A DNA stretch of 64,000 nucleotides from Platanthera guangdongensis (lineage: Eukaryota > Streptophyta > Magnoliopsida > Asparagales > Orchidaceae). Every line of letters starts with the position of its first letter. Positions within the stretch are counted from its first letter, which is position 1. Positions 53,052-64,000 of the stretch are shown here, piece by piece. The position numbers and the translations under genes were made by a program. The stretch lies in the NCBI GenBank assembly GCA_039583875.1, contig CM077163.1:114399213-114463212 (forward strand), written 5' to 3'. The notes beneath the pieces were generated by a model. It saw nothing but the letters and a program-made list of their open reading frames with translations. It ran no database searches and was not told the DNA's origin.

Positions 53052-54505
53052 TGAAAGTGAGGGATAGATAGAATTTACTCTAGAGGGGGTTGAATAGAGT
53101 ATTAAAAAAATTTGTTTAGATTTATTGCAGAATTAAAATATTAATACTTATTTGAAAGAGGGAAAAGCACATTAAACTATCACAACACAATACAAAAAGA
53201 AAACACAAGGCAACCAGACGACACAAGAAATTTTATAGTGGTTCCCCAAATCTGGGTACATCCACTCTTCTACCACCCTGGTAGGAATCCACTTAGGTTT
53301 TTGATCAGGTGCCCTATCAACTCAAGATCTGCTTCAGGTTGATCTAGAAACCCTTCAGGCTTTTGATCAGGTGCCTAAAAACCAATAGGTTTTTGATCAG
53401 GTGCCCTATCGCCAAGGAGTTCACTTTTTAAGGGAGTAATAACCTTGTACAAGAGAGGTTAAAGAAAAATAGATGACAGACTTCTCTTCCTCAAACATAA
53501 TGAGAAGACTATGTGGATTTGATGATGTCAAAGCTCCCCCTGAGATATTGTGTAGATTCAGGAAGATGGAAGCTTTGTCCAGGGTGTAGGTCTTCAGATT
53601 GATATTGATTTCCAACATGCATTCTTAGATCTGTATACTGATATTGATTTGAGCTCTCTGTAGATTTTTGAAGCCCGAGGAAAGAAGAAGACTAGAGAGA
53701 ATTGTATGTTGAAAAAATTCTTTTTCTTCCTTGTTTCAGCAATACAAGAGTCCTTAAGAACAAAAAAATTCTTTTCTGACTGACTGTCTGATTGATTATT
53801 GTAGTTCTCTTTCTTTTTGAGTAATCTCTTCAATCAGAATGACAAATGACATAAATTTGAATTCGCGAGATAGTACATAATTCTCTGCAAGAATTTAGGA
53901 GCTCAAACGGCTAGAATGGCTGGCAATCATAAATGCACTTCCATAATTGTCTTTACAAAATATTCTGTGAATACCATAATTAATGCTTCATGAAATACAG
54001 CTATCAGCCTTGAGAATATCAGCATTATTTATCAGAATATATTTGCCTTAAAATAATTTATCATAACCAAAATAAATACTTCTGACCGATCTAAAAAAGA
54101 TTGATAATTGAAGGCAGCATAATATCATAGAGCTTAGTTCAGAGATCGTCGAACTCGGTTAAGATATCGTCGACCTGAGAACAACTATCGTAGATCTAAG
54201 ATAACTATTGAGAAGCACGAGATCGTCGACCTGAGCTCGTATATCGTCGAGCTCAGTTCAGAGTAGAGTACTCTAAGATCGTCGATGGGAGATCGACGAT
54301 CGTCGAGCTGAGTTGACTATAGTCGAACTGATATAGATAATCAACAAAATCTTTCTGAATCTAAGTCTGAGTCCACTGCAATGCTGGTCTGCACAAACCT
54401 GACCGAAAAGGATCTAACTAAGACTAGACAAGGACCTAGACTATACATGTGTGTCAAGACATCCTAAAAGTGAACCTAGCACAAATCCAAACAAGGGTTC
54501 CAACA
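53052..54505 (-). repeat. Element D 3' LTR
   Basis: 1454 bp, minus strand TGTTGGAACCCTTG to CACTTTCA, preceded by polypurine AGGGGGAGAT. Contains a GTCGA-motif cluster (54135-54330). Confidence 0.9.
54135..54330. repeat. TCGTCGA/TCGACGA motif cluster in the element D LTR
   Basis: About nine copies of GATCGTCGA, ATCGTCGACCTGAG, ATCGTCGAGCTCAG and GATCGACGATCGTCGAGC in 200 bp. Same core as in the pol-ORF3 spacer (57890-58070) and gag-pol linker (61470-61740) of this element, and in F. Confidence 0.85.
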
Positions 54506-54690
54506 ATCTCCCCCTATTTTTGTGAGGTCAGTCAAAAACAAAACTGAAAAGAAATAAAAATACAAAGACCATAAATATCTGTAGGGATGAAATAACATCA
54601 GCAGATATGTTATAGCAATGCATTGTACATAATCAGTTAAGCATAAAAAAATACAAACTATAGTTTATCAGAAGAAGGACCAGAGGAGGG
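54506..54690. other. Element D tail with polypurine tract
   Basis: Starts with the complement of TAGGGGGAGAT next to the LTR. The rest is AT-rich and non-coding. Confidence 0.7.
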
Positions 54691-57600
54691 TTAAGAAACG
54701 ATTATCTTTCTGAATGAATCTGGTATATTCTCCTTAGAAGTCATCAGGTCTTGTCCACTAGGAGTTGTCTGAGCACTAGTCCTGGGCACAATTACTTCTG
54801 GATGCAATGTCATATATTCAGCTGGATTAAAGACTTTCTTGCTAACTTGGAGTTTGTCTAGCTCTTTTTCTCTGTAGGATGACATGGTGGAAAACCTAGA
54901 TGGTTCTTCTCCTTCTGATACATCTTTTATTATCTGAGAGAGACCAATCAGTTCTTGAAGCCTGGCAATCCTAAAGTTAGGATCAACTTCCTGTTCAATA
55001 GGTGACTGATCATCTTGAGGAGGCAACATTGAAACTGCTTTGAACTGAGTGCATTGAGCCTGAAAGCTTGTTGTGCTGTGATGTTCATCACTTTGAGAAT
55101 AAAGAGATCTTGGAGGAGCAGCCACACTATACTTTCCTTTGGGCTTATGAGATTCATCATGTCTTCTGAACATTCGGAAGAACTTGTTGTTGAGGAGGAG
55201 AGAAGGGGAGGTTCTGATAAATAACTTCCTTTACTTGCTCTGTAGAACTTTGATTTTATGTTGCTGACTGCTTCATTGGGAATGAGATCTGGAAGATCTT
55301 TACTGCTTTTGATATGTTCTAGAGAAAGAGGAAGTCTTGGAAGATGCATCAGAAGCTTGAGGAACTGCTCCTGAAGCACTAGCAGGAGGAGGAGGAGGAG
55401 GACCTCTTCTGAACTTCTGAGGAGGAGGGGAGTATCTCCTGCTCTTCTTCCTGGCTTTCTGTTCATTTTTAGATAACCACATCCAGCTTTCCATGCCAGG
55501 GTATGGAGTAATCCCTTTCAAGATCTAGTAAGGAGTATCATTAGTATTGTCTGGCTTCCGAGCAACTTTTCGTTTCTTTGACACTTTCTTTTTCTTAGAA
55601 TTATCATCCTCTGAATCATCGTCCTCATCATCTTCAGATGAATCAGGAGGATTGTCATATAGGTCATTTATTTCTTTCAGCTGTTTATCATAAATCTTTT
55701 TAGCAGCTTTTTCTTTAGCTTCTTCATGAATGTTAAGAGCAATAAGATCAACCAGAGAGGGAAGAGGACTATTATCTATGGGATATTAAGGTCCAAGGGG
55801 ACTTGGGACTAGATCAATATCCATAGAATATATTTCAGCAAGAGGAGCACAAGGCTCACAGAAATTTATTAAACATGTCTCTAGGGCTAAGGCCAGATTT
55901 CTTGAAGCCACTAGATCAAGCAGTTCATCAGCAATTAAGAAAGCATCAAGCTCATCCTTATCTTTTGTAACAAGCATAGGCCCAACAGCCATAGGGGATT
56001 GCATATCTTTACAAACTATAACTGGCTGAATAATTGTACAAATTGGAGCTGACTGAATCTATAAGAGTTGTTTCACAACTAAAGGACTCATGAGTCTGGT
56101 ATAACAAACCATGGCCTTGGAAGAATTTATCTCAACTGAAATCCAAATTGATCTAAACATATAGAAAGAATGCAAAAGAAATTGTAAATCAATGGAGGGA
56201 TTTATAAAGCAATAACCACTAGAAATGCCAGGGATTGACACATCAGTGTCCTCGTCTGACATAAGCAAATCTGAATAAGGAACTATATCTACACAAAATT
56301 TCTGAAAAACGTCTTCCTGTATTGCTGGAGGAGACTGTGCTTGAAGTTCTGTTGAGGCTGAACATACTGCATCTTCATTGGACATCACCCCCTACCTGGT
56401 TTCAGTGAGAACTGGAACCAGGCCCCTAGATGAAGAAGGGACAGAGGAAGTAGAAAGGGAAGCAGATAGAGAGGTAGAAAGGGAGGAGATAGATTGAGAG
56501 GGAGGTGAAATAGCCTCTGCTATCAAGGATTTTAGAGTTGGAGTGAGGAGTTCCAGAAGATGAGAGAGGAAAGAGGGATCAACATGAAAAAATTCAGTTG
56601 GAGTCTGAGTTGAGACAGAATGATGAGAGGGAGGAGGAGTGAAATCAGTCATGATGTCATCCTGAATAGGGGAGTTTCTTGAAGAATTTAGTGGAGATTG
56701 TGGTGTTGAGTCTTCAATGTTGATGGGTGAATCATTTTGATGAGAAGGAGATGAGTGAGGTGAGAGTATGTCAAAATTGGTAAAGGACATGGTGTGGAGG
56801 TTTTGAGGTTCAATAGTGTGAAGGGTAAATGGTGACTGAGTAGGTGAAGAAAGAGGGATAACTAGGCATGAAGGATGAGTTTGAACAACATTGTTGGGTA
56901 GAGAAAAAACACTGGGAATGACAGGGGATGCTGGAGGTGGAGGAGGAGGAACTTCTTCACTAGGGTGAGGAGTGGTTGTTAGAGCCCTTGTGTCCTCAGC
57001 TATATTGGAGGAAGTTCCAGCCTTGGAGGTCTTTTGAATTGTTTTCTCACACTTCCCAAATAGAAAGGAGTCCAATATCTTGCTTGCATTGATATCTATG
57101 GTTGTGGAAACCAGTAGCTCTGGAGCTTTCTTCTAAAGGAAGATTCCCAGAATCCTTCCTAAGCAAACTTCCTTCTTAACGTTCTTTCTCTTAGTCAAAT
57201 CAAAGAACAAACTAGACCAATCTATGGACTTCTTATTAACTAGAGCGGACATAACAGCAAACTGTTGCCTATTGATGTTGTCATGGGCCAAATTCTTACC
57301 CAGCAGTACCTTGCCCACAATATCAGCATGAAACTTAGAACCAACAGATAAATTCTTCTTTAAAAGCTTAGATGGGATGACCTCAGCATGACCCATCTCC
57401 ATTAACATCCTGCTATACTCAGAACTATCCTGTTCCAGCTCGTCTGTTCCATTTTTCAACTCAAAAATTTTGGTAAGAATTGCAGGGTTTATAATCACCT
57501 GCTGTCCTGAAATGAAACCAATCATTGAAGAGTCATTTGTTGAGGAAGAGTAAACCCATTCTTTGATCTCAGCAACAGATAGTTTGATCCTTGCAGACAT

Positions 57601-57738
57601 GAACTTCTTTAGGCCCTGATCATCACATAACTATAACATTTCTTGAAAAATAGGATCACAGTGACTGATCGATTCAAAGTCGACGTCGAAACCAGTGTCG
57701 AACTTCATCGCTGAAAGAACCGCCGTAGAAATCAACAT
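54691..57738 (-). pseudogene. Element D ORF3 (envelope-like position)
   Basis: The likely start is ATG 57736-57738, with an in-frame TAG at 57631-57633; reading is then open from 57600 to 57133. The N-terminal domain (57600-57133) aligns with element E ORF3. A Pro/Ser/Thr-rich region follows (57075-56392), then broken segments (56388-55786). Near 55560-55660 there is an acidic run (Asp/Glu/Ser) beside a Lys/Arg-rich run resembling a nuclear localisation signal. A Pro-rich basic segment and a Leu-rich part (55521-54948) precede the C-terminus (55173-54691). Several stops and frameshifts. No signal peptide or clear membrane span seen, so envelope function is doubtful. Confidence 0.7.
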
Positions 57739-58097
57739 GGAAGATCTGTAGAATCAAGAGGGAAGAGATCAAGAGCAACCTACGTATAGGTTTTTGGAAT
57801 ATGAAAAGACGATCTCTGTCCGACGATAAAATCAAAAACTTCGATCTTAGGTCAAAGATTAATTTATAAACAAATAATATCTTTGGTCTCTGATCTCAGT
57901 CGGAAATTGATAGTCGAGCATAGCTCGACGATTAATTTACTGAAGCAAAGTCGTCGATCTATGGTCGACGATTTTTGTCTTCACACAAAGCTGTCGTCAA
58001 ACTCAGGTCGACGATTTAGCTCAAGATCAGTTCGAAGATCGTCGATCTTCGTTCGACGATTTAGGAACAGATCCAAAAACCTAAGACAAAAATTAAA
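57739..58097. other. Element D pol-ORF3 spacer with GTCGA motif cluster
   Basis: Non-coding. From about 57890 to 58070 it holds AGCTCGACGATT, GTCGTCGATC, GGTCGACGATTT, GAAGATCGTCGATC and TTCGACGATTT, the same motif as the D LTR. In E, the equivalent spacer carries the motif of the E LTR instead. Confidence 0.8.
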
Positions 58098-61000
58098 TTA
58101 ATCCTTCCCATTGATCATTCCAAGCTGATTCAGGAAGAACAGGTGCTTCTTTTCATCAAGGGGTTTGGTGAAAATATCTGCTCTTTGAAAATCAGTGGAG
58201 ATAAAGTCTAGATTAATTTTATTTTTGTCTACATTATCTCTAATGAAATGATGTCTTATATCTATATGTTTTGTTCTAGAATGATGCACTGGATTATGTG
58301 CTATAGATATAGCACTTGTATTATCACAAAAAATTGTTGAATTATTTAGATTGAAACCATAATCTAAGAGTTGGTTTTGTATCCACAAAATCTGTGAACA
58401 GCAACTTCCAACAGCCATATATTCAACTTCAGCAATAGATGTTGATACATAGGTTTGCTTCTTGCAAAACTAGGACACAAGTCTATCACCCAAGAATTGG
58501 CAAGTTCCAGAAGTGCTCTTTCTATCCACTCTACATCCAGCATAGTCAGCATCGGAAAATCCAGTCAACTCAAATGCTGACTCTGTTGAATACCAGAGTC
58601 CTAGATTAGGACAACCCTTTATATATCTTAAAATCATTTTTATAAAAATAAGATGGGATTCTTAAGGGTTCACCTGGAACCTAGCACATAAACATGTAGT
58701 AAACATGATATCTGGTCTGCTTGCTGTTAGATATATTAGGGATCCAACAATGGCCCTATACCTGATCTGATCAATAGGTTTTCCATGTTCATCAGTGTAT
58801 ATTACAGCATTGGCAGCCATGGGAGTCTTCATAGAAGACGCATCAGCCATCTCAAACTTCTTAATAAGCTCATTAACATATTTAGATTGGGAAATGAAGA
58901 TACCATCAGGAGATTGTTCACTTGGAGACCAAGGAAATAAGATAACTCTCCCATGCTACTCATCTCAAATTGGAATGCATTAGATTAAAAAATTTCTTGC
59001 ACAATTTGGGATCAGTAGAACCAAATATAATATCATATACATATATTTGTACTATTAAAATTTTATCATGATGCAATTTTGTAAAAAATGTTCTATCTAC
59101 CATGCCTCTTGAAAAATCATGTCCTAAAAGAAAGCTGGCTAAGGTCTCATACCAAGCTCTTGGAGCTTGCTTTAAACCATAGAGAGCCTTATGCAGTTTG
59201 GAAACAAACGAGGGATGAGTTGGAGAAACAAAACCTGGAGGTTGTTCAACATAGACTTCTTCTTTAAGTTCTCCATTTAAGAATGCACTTTTGACATCCA
59301 TCTGATAAACTGTGAACTTTTTGAATGCAACATAGGCCAGAAAAATCCTTATAGCTTCTAGCCTGGCAACTGGAGCAAAGGTCTGATCATAGTCAATTCC
59401 TTCCTCTTGCCTATATCCTTGAGCAACAAGCCTAGCCTTGTTCCTCACAATCACACCTTGGGCATCAAGCTTATTCCTGAAAGCCCACTTAGTTCCAATT
59501 ACTGGATAGCCCTTAGGCCTTGGAACCAAGTCCCAAACTCTACATCTCTCAAATTGATTTAGTTCCTCTTGTATTGCAATGATCCAATGAGGATCATGCT
59601 CAGCATCAGTTATGGATTGAGGCTCAATTTGAGAGAGAAAACAGGCATGCATCACATCATGGTTGAGTTGATGTCTTGTCTGTACACCTACTGACATGTC
59701 TCCAATTACTTGGGATCTAGGGTGATCCCTAAGTGTGAAAATATCAGATGGTGGAGTTGGTTCAGTAAAAACAATTGGAGTGAATTCCTCTTGTATAATT
59801 ACTTCTGCTGTTGGAGGATGTTCAGTTTCTTCCATAGTGTCTTCTTCACTGTCTTCATTTGCTTATGGTGAGGGATGAGATATCACCTTCTGGGTGAGAT
59901 TTAAATCATCCAACTTTTTACATAGACTTGGTACCGACAAATAATTACTGGTAGAAGCATCCTTATCCTTGTAAAACATATTAGCTTCATCAAATATAAC
60001 ATGTATAGATTCTTCAATTTTCAAGGATGATTTATTGAGAACCCTATATGCCTTGCCAACTTGGGAATATCCTAGAAAGATTCCCATTGTAGCTTTGGCT
60101 TCAAACTTTCTAAGATAATCTTTGTTGTTATTATGTATATAACTGATACAACCAAAAATTCTAAAGTAGTCTATTTTAGGTTTCTTCCCTTTGAGTAATT
60201 TATAGGGAGTCTTGTCTTTAAGTTTGTGTATCAAACTTCTATTCAGCACATAATTGGTTGTGCTTACAGCTTCTACCCAATAGGATAGAGGCTTGTGAGC
60301 ATCAGCAAGCAATGTGCCTGCAGTTTCAATGAGTGTTCTGTTTTTCCTGTCAACTACCACATTTTGTTGAGAAGTTCTGGGAGCAGAGAAGCAGTGCCTG
60401 ATACCTTCCTTCTCACAGAATTCTTGCATAGGAAGAGATTCAAACTCAGTGCCATGATCACTTCTGATCAATTCAACCGGAGTAGAGTACTCAATCTTTA
60501 TGCATTTTAGAAAGTCTGTAAGAACTTTGAAGTTATCAGACTTGTTTCTCAAGAAGAAAACCCAAGAGAACCTAGAGAAGTCATCTACAATAACTAAACT
60601 ATAGGACTTCCCTCCCAGGCTTTGTACAGCAATTGGTCCAAAAAGGTCCAAATGAAGCAGATACAAAATCCTAGGTGAATCACTCTTATTAACTGATTTA
60701 AAACTATTTTTAGTTTGCTTGCCTTCTTGACAAGCCTTGCAAAGGCTTTCCTTCTTGTAGGGGCAAGAGGACAATCCTCTAACAAGGTTGTCCATAGATA
60801 ACCTAGCAATGTTTCTAAGATTTACATGTCCTAGCCTTTTATGGCACAATGTATTATTATTTCTAACCTGGTTAAACAAACAGATTTCGGAACAAGCAGA
60901 ATTAAAATCAACTAAATAAATATTGCCTAACCTTCTACCTGATAACACAATATTGTTGTTTAAAGAAATATTGCATTTAGATTCAGTAAAACATACCTCA

Positions 61001-61263
61001 TAACCTGCATCACATAGCTGACCTATGGATATCAAGTTATGTTTCAGGCCACTTACATATGCAACTTTCCTGAATGTGATAACTCCAAGTGTAAATTCTC
61101 CATAGCCATATGTTTGACCAAAGCTTGAGTCTCCAAATATGACCTTTGTACCTAGCTTTGTCTTGTAGTTACTTAGATTATCCTTGTTTCCTGTCATGTG
61201 CTTGGAACACCCACTATCCAAATACCACTTATCTGGTATGGTAGGATAGGTATTTATCTGCAA
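58098..61263 (-). pseudogene. pol: Element D pol: protease, integrase, RT, RNase H
   Basis: A 466-codon block (61263-59863) holds protease (Tyr-Leu-Asp-Ser-Gly-Cys-Ser-Lys-His-Met-Thr-Gly), the HHCC zinc region (His-Lys-Arg-Leu-Gly-His, Cys-Lys-Ala-Cys) and the integrase core. The third catalytic residue is Asp instead of Glu (codon 60349-60351, in Val-Val-Val-Asp-Arg-Lys-Asn-Arg). RT (59835-58960) keeps Lys-Ser-Ala-Phe-Leu-Asn but has Tyr-Val-Tyr-Asp at the catalytic YVDD. RNase H fragments (58850-58098) end Ile-Asn-Gly-Lys-Asp. Frames break near 59850, 58960 and 58470. It is disabled by active-site changes as well as breaks. Confidence 0.93.
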
Positions 61264-61469
61264 GAAAAAATAAGTTAAATATTTTGGACCCAGGTAACCT
61301 TGGGTCTTGGCTTCTTTTCATACTTAAAACTTGAAATATAAGAGTATTCAGGTTGACTTTTATAACCTAAGGGATGAAATCTCCTAGGTGGGATTATCCA
61401 GTTAGTTAAGGGATGGAAAGGTTTAGAGTTAGAATTCTTATTGAATTTTTTGTTGAAATTATAGTTTTG

Positions 61470-61740
61470 ATGAAACTGTTTTGAGTTCGACGATTTGAGT
61501 TAAGATCGTCGATCTGCGTTCGACAACCAGCATTGATATCGTCGATCTTGGTTCTCAGAATAATAGTGGCTATTATCTGGGTTCCACAAACGTCGATCTC
61601 TGTTCGACAATACATAATGATATCATTGATCCCCGTTTTCAAAGTGTTTAGGCTCAAGCTCTGGGTTTTGAGAACGTTGATCGTCGTTCGATGCATAATG
61701 CTGAGATCGTCGATCTTGGTTCGATGATTTTTGTTCATAC
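61470..61740. repeat. GTCGA motif cluster inside the element D gag-pol linker
   Basis: Copies of GTTCGACGATT, GATCGTCGATC and variants at 30-40 bp spacing. On the minus strand they translate as a repeated Arg-Thr-Lys-Ile-Asp-Asp unit (61406-61738), so the motif has been carried within the coding frame as a peptide repeat. Confidence 0.8.
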
Positions 61741-61829
61741 TTAGCTTTTTGTTTTTCTTTATTTATCTCAACTTGTTTTAAAACCTTGTTAACTGTTTTA
61801 ATTTGTTCTGTATTCTTCTTACCCTTATC

Positions 61830-63373
61830 TTAAATAAACTTTATAGGTTGTGAAAGGTGGTTTTTCTGAATAATTGGTGGTTCACTGGATGATGCACCTA
61901 ATCCTAACTTACTTCTCTTAAGTCTAGAATTAAGTGTGCTGATAATTTCTACTAGCTGTTTGCTTCTTTCATTCAGTGATTCCTCTAGCTTTTTTGCTTT
62001 ACTTAATTCAACTTTCAGAAAAGTGATTTGTTCACTATACATGTCTATTTCAATTTTCAATTTAATGTTTTCTGATACTAAGATATCATAATTAAATTAT
62101 TTATCTCTAAGAAGTTTGATTTCCTTCTCGGATCTAATCAGATCACGACACATCGATTTAAAGTCATTTTTAAAATCTTCAGAGGTAAAGTCAAAGTCTT
62201 CCAATACCTGATCACAATCTGAACATTATTCAGATTCTCCTTCTTCTGAGACATGACCTGAAGCACTGATGGCCATTAAGCAAATTTCTTTGGCCTTTGC
62301 TTCTTCTTCATCTTCACTAGAACTGGAGGAAGATGATTATTCAGTGTCACTCCATGTTTCTGCAACAAACCCTCTCTCCTTCTTCTTGTGCTTATAGGAG
62401 GATGGTTTGCTGGAGTGCTTCTTGGAGTATTTCTCCTTTCTCCTTTCCTAATGCTTGTTTTTTGGACATTCTGGAAGAATATGTCCAGGTTTCCTGCAAC
62501 CAAAACAGATAATCTCTTTAGACGGGGTTTTGTCATACCTTGGTTTATCATCACTTCTTGATGATTTCCTTCTGAATTCTTTTCTCCCCATCTTGAAGAA
62601 TCTCTTTGCAAAGAGACTCATCAAGTCTTCATTTGATGGAGAAGTTTTTGATTCTTCTGAAGCTTTGAAAGATATATTCTGCTCCTTCCTAGTTGGTGTA
62701 GCAGTCTTTTGTTGCTCCACTTCTCTTGTCTTCAACAGCTGTTCATAGGATTTCAGCTTTCCTAAGACTAATTCTGTAGTCATCACAAGTGTGTTTCTGG
62801 TCTCTCTGATAGGCCAGATTCTAGAGTCCCATGAGCTGGATAAGCACATGAGAATCTTGTCATTTATTTCTATGACTGAGATGTCTTTGTCAAGAGTTTT
62901 CAGCTCATTAACATTGATACTGAGTCTATTGTACATCTCAGAAACTTGCTCAGTTTCTTCCTTTTTAAAATTCTCATACTGGAAGATGAGATGAGCTTTC
63001 ATGTCCTTCCTTTCATCTGCTGATCCTGCAACCATCTGGTTTAAGGAATCCCAGATGGCCTAAGCTGATCATATTCAGCTACTTTCTGAAATATATCACC
63101 AGACATTGTTTGTGCCAGTATGTTCATGACTTTTGCATCAGCAATCTTTGCTTTCTTGTATGCATCATTATAGTCTGGAGAAGGTACTGCAGTCATGTTT
63201 GTGGAAGTACTTGGAGGGGCAGCTGGTGGTGGAGGTACTCCTGTTAAGATAGAAGCAAAAATTTCTTCATCAATAGAATTCATATAAAGCCTGATTCTTG
63301 CCTTATAGATTCCAAACTTTTGAAAGTTGCAAACTGGAGGTCTGGTGCATGCAAAGTCCTTGTACTGTGCCAT
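61830..63373 (-). pseudogene. gag: Element D gag
   Basis: The likely start is ATG 63371-63373 (Met-Ala-Gln-Tyr-Lys), 90 bases inside the primer site. The N-terminal domain with Thr-Arg-Pro-Pro-Val-Cys-Asn runs to about 63041, where a stop and small indel break it. Frame continues 63035-62448 with a Copia Gag region, Lys/Glu coil and zinc knuckle Cys-Phe-Gly-Cys, Gly-His, Glu-Cys (about 62470-62515). An acidic stretch and coiled coil (62060-61830) follow, then the GTCGA-repeat linker. An acceptor-like tract ending CTTGCAG at 61258 separates gag from pol. Confidence 0.9.
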
Positions 63374-63446
63374 GGTATAACAACAAAAAAATAGAAGAGT
63401 GAACAGATATCTATCAGAGATCTTAGGTTCAGGTGTTAGTCTGTAC

Positions 63447-63474
63447 AACCTTAAAAACACACCCTCTGATACCA
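63447..63474 (-). promoter_or_regulatory. Element D primer binding site (tRNA-iMet)
   Basis: Minus-strand TGGTATCAGAGGGTGTG starts two bases inside the 5' LTR. The first 11 bases match the initiator tRNA-Met complement. Confidence 0.88.
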
Positions 63475-63476
63475 AT

Positions 63477-64000
63477 TGAAAGTGAGGGATAGATAGAATT
63501 TACTCTAGAGGGCGGGTGAATTAAGTATTAAAAAAAATTTGTTTAGATTTATTACGGAATTAAAATATTGATACTTATATAAAAGAGGGAAAATCATATT
63601 AAACTATCACAGCATAATACAAAAAGAAAACACAAGGCAAACAGACGACACAAGAAATTTTATAGTGGTTCCCCAAATCTGGGTACATCCACTCTTCTAC
63701 CACCCTTGTAGGAATCCACTTAGGTTTTTGATCAGGTGCCCTATCACCACAAGATCTACTTTAGGTAGATCTAGAAACCCTTCAGGCATTTGATCAGGTG
63801 CCTAAAAACCAATAGGCTTTTGATCAGTTGCCCTATCACCAAAGAGTTCACTTTTGAAGGGAGTAATAACCATTTACAAGCGAGGTTAAAGAAAAATAGA
63901 TGACAGTCTTCTCTTTGTCAAACACAATGAGAAGACTATGTGGGTTTGATGATGCCAAAGCTCCCCGTGAGATATTGAGTAGATTCAGGAAGATGGAAGC
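63477..64000 (-). repeat. Element D 5' LTR, partial
   Basis: Aligns with 53052-53575 of the 3' LTR from CACTTTCA outwards. Roughly 0.9 kb of this LTR, including the expected GTCGA cluster, lies beyond the window. Confidence 0.9.

Larger units (their letters stand above)
53052..64000 (-). mobile_element. Element D: Sirevirus-like Copia element with ORF3, 5' LTR cut by the window end
   Basis: On the minus strand: 5' LTR (63477 to beyond 64000), primer site, gag, pol, motif spacer, ORF3, a polypurine tract, 3' LTR (53052-54505). Related to F. LTR copies differ at roughly a tenth of positions in the first 145 bp I compared, so it is old, yet pol remains largely open. Its outer right end and target duplication are outside the window. 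Confidence 0.92.

Overview
The window is plant nuclear DNA made almost entirely of LTR retrotransposons. I see no host gene, tRNA, rRNA or prokaryotic feature. Flowering-plant origin is inferred from Sirevirus-type Copia elements, a Tekay/Del-type chromodomain Gypsy element, primer sites matching plant initiator tRNA-Met, and a TRIM. The species cannot be named from this sequence. A 500-N scaffold gap lies at 6888-7387.

Layout. Element A (1-6887, +) is a decayed Sirevirus-like Copia element whose gag is split by a tiny TRIM (935-1471). After the gap, element F (7542-13489, -) is a decayed Copia element sitting inside the 3' LTR of element E. Element E (13490-52535, -) is a large Copia element with a third ORF and is broken up by insertions. 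Its ORF3 holds element C (15771-34391, -), a Tekay-type Gypsy element. The reverse transcriptase of C holds element B (20319-29423, -), a very young, nearly intact relative of A. The integrase/RT linker of E holds element G (37682-46889), a gag-only element with antisense genes and a third, inverted LTR. About 0.5 kb of unassigned DNA (52536-53051) separates E from element D (53052-64000, -), another ORF3-bearing Copia element that runs off the window.

History. Perfect 5-bp target duplications are visible for B (GGATC) and G (CTATA), and an imperfect one for C (GTTGA/ATTGA). Nesting and LTR divergence judged by eye give E and D as oldest, then C, with B and G very recent. B is disabled only by two CAG-to-TAG stops. 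C and D each carry a changed integrase catalytic residue.

Most unusual observations. (1) Every family carries its own CpG-centred palindrome in clusters: GATTCTCG/CGAGAATC in A and B, TACTCGAGTA in E, TCGTCGA/TCGACGA in D and F, ACACGCCCGTGT plus TGTCGACA in C, CCGCGCGG in G. In D, E and F the LTR motif recurs at separate internal sites, and unrelated Gypsy C and Copia F share two motifs. (2) Element G has two direct LTRs plus one inverted LTR inside one target duplication, and antisense genes with two phase-consistent introns. (3) The TRIM has an internal region of only about 38 bp. (4) The assembly gap is bordered by a fold-back and must hide several kilobases.
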